In this document: positions 42,446 to 51,500 of the stretch, piece after piece
Layout of the letters: the number at the start of each line of letters is the position of its first letter
How positions within the stretch are numbered: the stretch's first letter is position 1
NCBI GenBank assembly: GCA_026874595.1
Contig: CM049313.1
Coordinates: forward strand, 26,098,008 to 26,162,007
Source: Sipunculus nudus
Lineage: Eukaryota > Annelida > Sipuncula > Golfingiida > Sipunculidae
Reading direction: 5' to 3'
DNA length: 64,000 nt
Notes under the pieces: generated by a model
Told to the model about the DNA's origin: nothing
Database searches by the model: none
What the model saw: the letters and a program-made list of their open reading frames with translations, nothing else
Program-made: the position numbers and the translations under genes

Positions 42446-43425
42446 TGGTAGAATCCAACCAATTTAATTGATCAAAATATGTCAAAACAATTTATTGTTT
42501 TGAACAACCAATTTATTTTGGTTGAAATCAAATAACTGGTATTGGTCAAATCAAGCAATATATTGGTCAGAGCAACCAACACAGCTGATCATTTAAACCT
42601 ACAAAATTCGTCAGTTTGACCAAAATAATTTGGTTATTCTCAACCAATGTACTTTGGTTGAGGTCAACCAAAACAAATTGGTTAAATCAGATAATAAATT
42701 GGTCACATGAACCAATTCCATTTGGTTAGATTTGTGGATATACATTTATGAGTGCACTGCTACTTTCAGTTCCCTTTTCAGAGGTTTTATTCTCCAGATT
42801 GTTTGGAAGTCTTCTTATAATGTCATTCTTTAGTTTCGGGTTGCTTTGGTGTGAGTTTCAAGGGGAAATACAAATTCCGCCCGATCTTGGAATCGAACAT
42901 AAGACCACTCGCATAAAAGGCAGACGTTTTGCCCATCAGCCAGTAAAGCTTGCATCACTTTTAACTGATTTGGAGCACTTTTGTGTCTGATGTTAAAACT
43001 GACCAATCAGTTTGGTCAGTGCTTGACCGATCAATAGGTAAAAATAACCATTTTTCATCTCGACCAAGAAAACTGGTTTAATATATGCAACCAAATGTTA
43101 GACCAATAAAAATTGGTCAAAATGCCCGATGAGTTGGTTTCTACATAACCAAGAAGTTGATTGAAATAACCAATGTGTTGGTTTAATCTACCAATATCAT
43201 CTCAACCAACCAAACTGGTCATATATGGATGCCAAGGTAACCAATAATTTGGTTATCAATTAACCAATATATTGGTTAAACCTACACACAGTATTTTATT
43301 CTGTTAACCAATAAAATTTGTCAGAACAACCAACTGGTTTGGTTAGAACTCTAACAATGCGTTGGTTAAGATTAACAATATTTTGGTTGAAACAACCAAA
43401 ATTGGTGAATGTAGTTTTTATCATA
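42446..43425. repeat. Block dense in ACCAA/TTGGT motifs on both strands
   Basis: From about 42450 to 42735 and from 43000 to 43415, ACCAA or TTGGT occurs roughly every 10-25 bp in alternating orientation. Typical phrases are AACCAATTTATTTTGGTTGA and CAACCAAACTGGTCATAT. The spacers are not conserved. The block is split by a ~270-bp unrelated insert (42735-43000) holding a tRNA-like sequence. No coding sequence. Confidence 0.85.
42880..42962 (-). pseudogene. tRNA-like sequence (SINE head or tRNA pseudogene)
   Basis: On the minus strand TGGCTGATGGGCAAAACGTC, TGCCTTTTATGCGAG and then TATGTTCGATTCCAAGA resemble the A box (TGGCNNAGTGG), the anticodon-arm spacing and the B box (GTTCGANTCC) of a tRNA gene. 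The acceptor stem does not pair, so it is not a functional tRNA. Confidence 0.55.
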
Positions 43426-43520
43426 GTTTTGCAGGACATGTTGCAGAACATGTCGCTGTGTGTATGGACTGTTCATGTAGAGCGACATGTCGCAAAACAT
43501 TTGTGTATGACCGGCTTCCC
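43425..43520. repeat. Inverted repeat with ACATGTCGC / GCGACATGTCGC
   Basis: AACATGTCGCTGTGTGTATG faces ATGTAGAGCGACATGTCGC across a short loop. It is related to the element at 34501-34590. Confidence 0.5.
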
Positions 43521-43739
43521 GTTTAGTTTCAGTTGGAACCGCGACCAATTAAATAGCAAAACATCGCCGAATGAGTTATTTTTTTAACTTACCTGACATG
43601 CGTCATTCTAGTGATTTCTGTGTCGAGTTATATGCTGAATTGTGTCAAAAAAGTACAAATCAAACTGACGAAAAAATATTTGTTTACGAAGCGGTATTAT
43701 TTATTAGGAAAAATAAAAACATATATATTCTGAATGTAT

Positions 43740-43976
43740 AACCAATTATGAATGTTGTTCCGTTTGGACGACTCGGATTAGTGAGCGCAAGTAGGACTAC
43801 CGGGTAGCCACTGGGCTCGGGGGTCACCTAGGGTTTCCCTATATAAACCCATTCGTCTTATGGGCTCAACGGCTCGTCGTCTGAACGGCTCGTGGATTTT
43901 CGGGTTCATCTCGGACTTCGTCTCAGAAGAAGGACACCAAGATTTTCACGATCGACCAAAACGCAAGCTAGGCTCT
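43740..43976. other. Unassigned, GC-richer segment with TATAAA-like motif
   Basis: GGGTTTCCCTATATAAACCC near 43830-43852 resembles a TATA box and is followed by CG-rich sequence (GGCTCGTCGTCTGAACGGCT). No adjoining gene was recognised; it could be a solo LTR or leader of an unknown element. Confidence 0.25.
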
Positions 43977-44065
43977 CAGTGGCGTCAATTTGTCTTCCAT
44001 GGGGGGGGGGGGGGGGGGAAGGACTCGCTGACACACACACACACACACATATATATATGCCCCCC
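43977..44065. mobile_element. Left end of a hAT-type MITE with G-run, (CA)n and (TA)n
   Basis: Begins CAGTGGCGTCAATTTG, the same terminus as the MITE at 28636. It then has a ~19-nt G-run (43999-44018), (CA)n at 44030-44048 and (TA)n. The right terminus was not found, so it is truncated or ends differently. Confidence 0.55.
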
Positions 44066-44780
44066 TCTGGATCCGGCCATGATATTTGCCCGAAAATTTA
44101 AACCTTGGTTTTCACCATACAACCCGATATTTAGGTCAAGCAGACGCAGTCTCGTTATATCACCACATAACACATTTATGCTCATTTATGAATTACTGCA
44201 TATTTTGCACAAGTCGAGCCAATTTCATAGCATTTTCTTTATCCAATATTTTGCCAAAATGTAAACATTTTGCTGAGGTGAACATTGCAGTGTGGTCTTG
44301 CAGAGAAACCCTCTATGTGACAACAAACTGAAAATCCAATGAAACCATTTCTAAATCTCCATTCCAATGAATGCAAGCCTCCGCCATGTTTGCATTTTCT
44401 TATTCGGCCCATATTCCCAGGTCTATTCGTGCATAAGAGCTGTACATTTGTGAATATTTCTTTATGACATTCCAGAATCCGGATCATGTGCCTGATCCAC
44501 ACCAAATCTTAAGGCCCGTTCACACCAAACGCTGCGTCACTCCACGCTGCACTTTGCAGCGCTGCAATTACTATACTGAATAAACGGCTGGGCATTTTTG
44601 CGGCGCTGCAAAGTGAGGAAAGTTGAACTTTTTTCAGCTTTGTTTTGTCAATCCATCTTGGATAGCTTGTATGTACACAAAACTGATGCCACCATGTACA
44701 GTCACAATTGTGTAGTATATATTCATGCAAATAACTGAAGAGTGGTTTGATGTATCAACCTAAAATAGTGCATACACATA
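44066..44780. other. No gene recognised; MITE-like GTTCACACCAAACGC fragment
   Basis: At 44515-44605 CCGTTCACACCAAACGCTGC and the inverted GCAGCGCTGC / GCGGCGCTGCAAAGTG pair suggest a small DNA-transposon remnant. No coding sequence. Confidence 0.4.
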
Positions 44781-44789
44781 GATCTTGAA

Positions 44790-45370
44790 TAGATGTATCT
44801 CTTACATAAGAATGGTGGTGCCACCTACAAACGTTTTTTGTGTGGCTTCCATCCATGTGTCTGCCTTGGATAAAGATCGCTCATATCTCTTGGATAGTTT
44901 GCTTCTACGCAAGACTGGTGGCATCACATGCTCTAACATTTATGCAGCATACATCCATGCACATATCTCGGGGGTGGTTTGATGTTTCAGCCCGAAATAA
45001 TAATATCAATACATCTTGGATAGCTTTCTGGTTTACAAGACTGGTGGCAAAAACTACAATTGCATTTGCACAGCATACATAGCCTAAATGTTCTCACCAG
45101 TGGTTTGAATATAATGTATCAGCCTGAACTTTTGCGTGTCCACCATGACCATGAATTTTGGATAGCTTTATCTCATACACATGACTGGTTGTACCACCTC
45201 TAATTTTTTTTTTCAAGTGGGTCCATCCATGCATCTGTTTTGGGTAAAGATCACACATATCTCAGGAGTGGTTGGATGTATCAGCCTGAAATTATACATG
45301 TGTAAACATTTTTATTAAAAGTATAATGGAAGTTATCCATTATACAATTATAATGGGCCAGGTCACCAGC
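44790..45370. repeat. Inverted, decayed copies of the GGTGGCGCCACC repeat
   Basis: The phrases GGTGGTGCCACCTACAA, GACTGGTGGCATCACATG, GACTGGTGGCAAAAACTAC and TCTTGGATAGCTT match the reverse complement of the 32-37 kb units. They occur near 44814, 44917, 45040 and 45180. The palindromes are degraded here. Confidence 0.65.
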
Positions 45371-45409
45371 TAGTCTACATGTGTAGGAACAGACAGGCAT
45401 ACCGACGTA

Positions 45410-46345
45410 TTGTCTAACTTGACAATCCGCCCGATTTATTTTCCTTTGATGTCAGTCGTGGGGCTCGTGCAAACGGCACCCCGGTCAATTAGGCGAGAAA
45501 TAAAGCGGAGCGTATTGTTCTGACCGTAAACTAAAGCCAATTATACTAATTAAGTCAGTTTGGATTCGTATATTGGCAAACTTGAACCTCTATGTGTGTG
45601 AAACTGGAACACGTGGAGGTGGAGATCGAGGTCGGGGACCTTATCCATGCACGCTACAGCACTGACCACGTGACAGCGGAGGAATATCTCGCATGAGACA
45701 ATACGGAACCCACGGTATAGCAATGCCGACCACGGCTGATATTGTGTAAATGGTCAAAGAAGACGGAGGCGACAGTGACAGCGAGTCTGAGGGAGAAGAT
45801 GGTCCTCCTAAACAAGTTACTCTCAGAGAATCACTTGGGGGAATGGAAACAGGGCTACAGTATATGGAGCTGGGCTTCGCTGCAGGAGACGTTGATGAAA
45901 ATCCATGAAAACCAAAATTAAAGAACCAGATACCAGACAGATATTCTTGCATTCATTAAATGTACATGAACTCAGTAGATCAACCGCTGGTTCATTCATT
46001 ATGTACATTTAGTTAATGTTTGTTCAGAAATATAATCATTTCTCATTATGGTAGAACCTGCATAGGTCCTCAACCTTGACGAGCGTTGTATATATAGACA
46101 TGTATATAAGAAATAAAGCAGTACTCCATGACGGATTTTTTCCCCCACATAAATCATATCAAAATCATATATGTAGTTTATTATAACAAAATAATTATTG
46201 AATACTGACAAGTCCACCTCAAAACATATACGTCAAATTGTATCTTGACCCTCTGTCACCTTTAGTGATTTGACAATCCGACAGCCTTGCAATCAGACAT
46301 AAAAGGGGTATTACATTTAGTGTCGGATTATCAAGTCAAGACTGT
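45410..46345 (+). mobile_element. pogo/Tigger-like DNA transposon remnant
   Basis: The left end has AACTTGACAATCCGCCC (about 45417). The right end has the inverse TGTCGGATTATCAAGTCAAG (about 46321), with another TTTGACAATCCGACAG inside it at 46268. The remnant of the transposase C-terminus is at 45723-45957. The element is short and its DDE core is gone. Confidence 0.5.
45723..45957 (+). pseudogene. Transposase C-terminal fragment, pogo/Tigger-like
   Basis: The frame reads MPTTADIV, a stop, MVKEDGGDSDSESEGEDGPP, then VTLRESLGGMETGLQYMELG and FAAGDVDENP. Further in-frame remnants follow to 45957. Acidic Asp/Ser/Glu tracts followed by an A-L-E/Y helix are usual at the C-terminus of pogo/Tigger transposases, after the DDE domain. 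It is too short and broken for function. Other acidic proteins are possible, so the family call is tentative. Confidence 0.45.
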
Positions 46346-46552
46346 ATATTTTGTATTGTTTAATACACGGCGGGAGTTTGCATCTTGCGGCTCCTTGTCA
46401 TACCGGCCCTTCTGTCTTGTTATTTGTGAATGTGATATGTACATTATAGCTTTATCTTGTACATAAGACTGGTGTCCTCACCTACAATAATTTTTTTGTG
46501 GCATCCTCCTGTGTGTTTTTAGGAAACTTGTGGCATCCCTAATGCAAGAAAT

Positions 46553-46796
46553 TATATAAACTTTATTTATTTTACATGGATTGTACAACTAGTTATAATA
46601 ACTAATACGAGGCACTCTCCATGGCTCGGATGTTGGCGCTCAGTAATCGGTAAGGGAGGAGGAAACTGGAGGACCCAGAGAAAACCACCGGCCTTGGACG
46701 GGCCACTACAAGCCACTCTCATAGCCACACCGGGATCAAACCGGGGTCGCCAAGTGGAGAAGGCCGAGCGTTTTACCACTCAGCTATCCAGGCCCC
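46553..46796 (-). mobile_element. tRNA-derived SINE with target duplication and conserved core
   Basis: On the minus strand it starts GGGGCCTGGATAGCTGAGTG (A box TAGCTGAGTGG) and has B box GGTTTGATCCC, then a core with TTTTCTCTGGGTCCTCCAGT and TTCCTCCTCC. The tail runs to AAATAAATAAAGTTTATA. It is flanked by ATGCAAGAAAT at 46542-46552 and 46797-46807. The TTCTCNGGGTNCTCCNGTTTCCTCC core resembles the shared core of V/Deu/Meta-type SINE superfamilies. The internal pol III promoter is well preserved. Confidence 0.9.
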
Positions 46797-46807
46797 ATGC
46801 AAGAAAT

Positions 46808-47495
46808 AAAGAAAACTCCCAGGGCATGCCCCTGTGATTTCAGTGAATACATGAAGTTGCCTGTTGACTGCCCATATTCTAGTTTTACTTGTATTTTGAC
46901 ACTGAACAGTTGCAGTATAGAAATAATGCCATTTTCTCAGACATTCATACACTTAGTCCTGAAACTTGGTGTTCTTTCTGATCATGGATGGTGTGGTTGT
47001 GTAACCTACAATTTTTACATGTAATTTCTCAAATGAATTACACATATTTAATGACTGATGTTGCCACACTTATTTTCTTCATGTATTATTCATGTCTACT
47101 TGGTTTTTTTTTGTAGACTGAACCTGCAGTCTAGCAATGATGTAATAAGATGACAGCAAGGAGATGTTCAAGAGTGTGACTAACATATACAAACAGTCCA
47201 TTCTGAGTAAAAATTCATACAAAAGAATGCAAATCATTCATTCACTTTCAACAAGGAGACCAGGTATGTTTGTAAGAGGGCTCTCAGTATGTGGTATCCA
47301 GTGGCTCATGGGGCATTCAACATTTCATCTCTGAAATGCAAGTTAGAACTCTCTAGGTCCAACATATAATTAGTGCACTAATAACAGATGTCCAGCGTAA
47401 CAACCCACAAATGTCAATGCTACAGCTGAGATGACTTGTCAGTAACAATGACAATATCCGCACAAGTTGAGGAAGACATGGCACCTTGAAATCTG
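46808..47495. other. Probable 3' flank of POLG, no gene recognised
   Basis: Lies downstream of the POLG stop on the minus strand and should contain its 3' UTR. No clear polyadenylation signal could be fixed. Confidence 0.45.
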
Positions 47496-47626
47496 CTATG
47501 ACATCATGCTAAAGTAGTCGGCAGGATCGTCCTCCGTGTCAGAAGTTCTCTCCTGTAGTTTGTTACACCTCCTTCTCAAACTCCCCCCTGTCTTCTCCAG
47601 TATTTGGTGGATGTCTAGGGCTTCAC
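47496..47626 (-). CDS. POLG: DNA polymerase gamma catalytic subunit, last exon
   Basis: After the acceptor TATTCAG (minus strand), two bases complete a Gly codon. The exon then reads EALDIHQILEKTGGSLRRRC and an acidic tail TSDTEDDPADYFSMMS, ending TAG at 47496-47498. GEALDIxQIxExTxGSLxxR is the conserved C-terminal helix of animal POLG, the catalytic subunit that replicates mitochondrial DNA. The ~20-residue acidic tail after it differs from the short vertebrate terminus. A frame extending upstream through a G-run into Pro-rich sequence is intron read-through. Confidence 0.92.
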
Positions 47627-48477
47627 CTGAATACATAAATATAAAATTTAATAAACAATGCACAGAACTCAATCTCCCATTATTCAAGTTACTTGTACTA
47701 TGGACGTTAAAGTGTGTGTCGGGGGGGGGGGGGGGGGGGCCACACTTGGCACAGCTCCATTCAATGGCAGATTGCAATGGTGGACCCTGAGATCAAGAAT
47801 TTGTATCAATTAATACCCACTAAAGGTTTTATAATAGCTTCAGTTCATGTTAAAATGCTCTGACCTTTTAAGTTTATACAATCATACCAACACCTAATGA
47901 AATGTTGAATTTTATGTGCTTGGACTCAAAAGAAAAATATGTCATTACACTGTTTCAAAGTTCTGGTCTAACGTCAGTTGATTACTTAGAAATAAACATC
48001 AAATGTTATTTTAATCTAAGCAACAGATCTTGTACTTTATTATTAAATATCAACCACATGTCTTTCTCCCTGGTAATACTGGGCACTTTGAGATATAACT
48101 GTAACTTCAATATATAAGACAATCGTGATCTATTACCAACACTCACAGGCACCTTGGTCACAAAAACGTAGTTGAAGGATTCAGTCTGTGTAGTTATGAT
48201 ATTATACAGGAATCCAGTAGATACTATCAGATAAACTGTAAGAATAAGGATTCTGGAATAAACATACAACTACAGAAAAATATGAGGCACTGACCTTATT
48301 CCAGGCATATGTCAGGCCAACTATATGGTTGTACACATACAGTAAGAACAGATGACTGGACAATGGACAGATGGATATTGCTCTAGCTCAGTATATTTAA
48401 ATTCAGAAACTCAAAACAAAATAATGCATTTAAAGATGAGTTTAGTGTTTAGGCTTGATGCCAGGCAGTTAACTTAC
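47627..48477 (-). other. POLG intron (penultimate to last exon)
   Basis: 851 bp, donor GTAAGT at 48477 and acceptor TTCAG at 47627. It contains a 19-nt G-run (C on the minus strand) near 47719-47738, and AT-rich sequence. Confidence 0.85.
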
Positions 48478-48595
48478 CATTAGGGAGACCATAATTTGCC
48501 TGTAGACCCCCTGGATTTGATGGCGTTTCACAGTTTAAATTGACTTCTTTCCTCAGACATGAATCAATATCTACCGTGCTGAAGAAGGCCACAGA
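48478..48595 (-). CDS. POLG: DNA polymerase gamma catalytic subunit, penultimate exon
   Basis: Bounded by acceptor CTGCAG and donor GGTAAGTT on the minus strand. It reads [20 protein letters not shown], then [19 protein letters not shown] plus one base of a Gly codon. This matches the conserved C-terminal SVAFFSAVDIDxxLRKEV...CxTPSNP region of animal POLG. Phase fits both neighbours (starts phase 0, ends with one extra base completed by the last exon). The frame is too short for ordinary ORF calling. Confidence 0.93.
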
Positions 48596-51500
48596 CTGCA
48601 GGAACAGTTGAAAATACAGCTATATGTGATTGAACATTTATCATTTGTGATAATTCTGTCAATTATTGGTAATAACATATGAGTAAGATCAGTTTCTCTT
48701 TGTATAAGTTTCTGTTGCAATTATGACATCTTATTCTGAATCAACCCAAATCTGATTATTCAATAAATGTATTCCCTTGGAAAAAACTGAAGACTTAACT
48801 TAGGCTATGGTCTAATAGTATAGTATTGACATATTGGACTTTACAGTAAGGCATGGACCTAGGGCAAGTTTGTTGACATGTTAGACTTTACAGTGAGGCC
48901 TTAACTGAAAGTTAGTGTTGAAATGTTCTATTTTACAGTGAGGCATTAACTGAAGGTTAGTGTTGACATGTTAAACTTGACAGTGAGGCATTAACTGAAG
49001 GTTAGTGTTGACATGTTTGACTTTACAGTAAGGCATTAACTAAAGGTTAGTGTTGACATGTTAGACTTTACAGTGAGGCATTAACTGAAGGTAAGTGTTG
49101 ACATTTTAGACTTCACAGTGAGGCAGTAACTGAAGGTGAGGCATTAACTAAAGGTAAGTGTTGACATGTTTGACTTTACAGTGAGGCAGTAACTGAAGGT
49201 AAGTGTTGACATGTTGGACTTTACAGTGAGGCAGTAACTAAAGGTAAGTGTTGACATATTGGACTTTACAATGAGGCAGTAACTAAAGGTAAGTGTTGAC
49301 ATATTGGACTTTACAGTGAGGCAGTAACTGAAAGTAATTGTTGACATGTTAGACTTTACAGTGAGGCATGAACTGAAGGTAAGTGTTGACATGTTGGACT
49401 TTACAGTGAGGCAGTAACTAAAGGTAAGTGTTGACATATTGGACTTTACAGTGAGGCAGTAACTGAAGGTAAGTGTTGACGTATTGGACTTTACAGTGAG
49501 GCAGTAACTAAAGGTAAGTGTTGACATGTTAGACTTTACAGTGAGGCAGTAACTGAAGGTAAGTGTTGACATGTTCGACTTTACAGTGAGGCAGTAACTG
49601 AAGGTAAGTGTTGACATGTTGGACTTTACAGTGAGGCAGTAACTGAAGGTAAGTGTTGACATGTTGGACTTTACAGTGAGGCAGTAACTGAAAGTAAGTG
49701 TTGACATGTTCGACTTTACAGTGAGGCAGTAACTGAAGGTAAGTGTTGACATGTTGGACTTTACAGTGAGGCAGTAACTGAAGGTAAGTGTTGACGTATT
49801 GGACTTTACAGTGAGGCAGTAACTAAAGGTAAGTGTTGACATGTTAGACTTTACAGTGAGGCAGTAACTGAAGGTAAGTGTTGACATGTTCGACTTTACA
49901 GTGAGGCAGTAACTGAAGGTAAGTGTTGACATGTTGGACTTTACAGTGAGGCAGTAACTGAAGGTTAGTGTTGACATGTTGGACTTTACAGTGAGGCAGT
50001 AACTAAAGGTAAGTGTTGACATATTGGACTTTACAGTGAGGCAGTAACTGAAGGTAATTGTTGACATGTTAGACTTTACAGTGAGGCATGAACTGAAGGT
50101 AAGTGTTGACATGTTGGACTTGACAGTGAGGCAGTCACTAAAGGTAAGTGTTGACGTATTGGACTTTACAGTGAGGCAGTAACTGAAGGTAAGTGTTGAC
50201 ATGTTCTACTTTACAGTGAGGCATTAACTGAAGGTAATTGTTGACATGTTAGACTTTACAGTGAGGCAGTAACTGAAGGTTAGTGTTGACATGTTAGACT
50301 TACAGTGAGGCAGTAACTGAAGGTAAGTGTTGACATGTTGGACTTTACAGTGAGGCATGAACTGAAGGTAAGTGTTGACATGTTCTACTTTACAGTGAGG
50401 CAGTAACTGAAGGTTAGTGTTGACATGTTCTACTTTACAGTGAGGCAGTAACTTTAGGTAAGTGTTGACATGTTTGACTTTACAGTGAGGCAGTAACTGA
50501 AGGTAAGTGTTGACATGTTCTACTTTACAGTGAGGCAGTAACTGAAGGTAAGTGTTGACATGTTTGACTTTACAGTGAGGCAGTAACTAAAGGTAAGTGT
50601 TGACATACTGGACTTTACAGTGAGGCAGTAACTGAAGGTAATTGTTGACATGTTAGACTTTACAGTGAGGCAGTAACTGAAGGTAAGTGTTGACATGTTC
50701 GACTTTACAGTGAGGCAGTAACTGAAGGTAAGTGTTGACATGTTCGACTTTACAGTGAGGCAGTAACTGAAGGTAAGTGTTGACATGTTCTACTTTACAG
50801 TGAGGCAGTAACTGAAGGTAAGTGTTGACATGTTCTTCTTTACAGTGAGGCAGTAACTGAAGGTAAGTGTTGACATGTTCTACTTTACAGTGAGGCATTA
50901 ACTGAAGGTTAGTGTTGACATGTTCTACTTTACAGTGAGGCATTAACTGAAGGTTAGTGTTGACATGTTTGACTTTACAGTGAGGCAGTAACTGAAGGTA
51001 AGTGTTGACATGTTCTACTTTACAGTGAGGCATTAACTGAAGGTAAGTGTTGACATGTTCTACTTTACAGTGAGGCAGTAACTGAAGGTAAGTGTTGACA
51101 TGTTCTACTTTACAGTGAGGCAGTAACTGAAGGTAAGTGTTGACATGTTTTACTTTACAGTGAGGCAGTAACTGAAGGTAAGTGTTGACATGTTTTACTT
51201 TACAGTGAGGCAGTAACTGAAGGTTAGTGTTGACATGTTTGACTTTACAGTGAGGCAGTAACTGAAGGTAAGTGTTGACATGTTCTACTTTACAGTGAGG
51301 CAGTAACTGAAGGTAAGTGTTGACATGTTCGACTTTACAGTGAGGCAGTAACTGAAGGTAAGTGTTGACATGTTCTACTTTACAGTGAGGCATTAACTGA
51401 AGGTTAGTGTTGACATGTTCTACTTTACAGTGAGGCATTAACTGAAGGTAAGTGTTGACTTGTTCTACTTTACAGTGAGGCAGTAACTGAAGGTAAGTGT

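Noticed and set aside
42880-42962. Functional tRNA gene on the minus strand
   Set aside because: A and B boxes are recognisable, but the acceptor stem does not pair and the anticodon arm is degraded.
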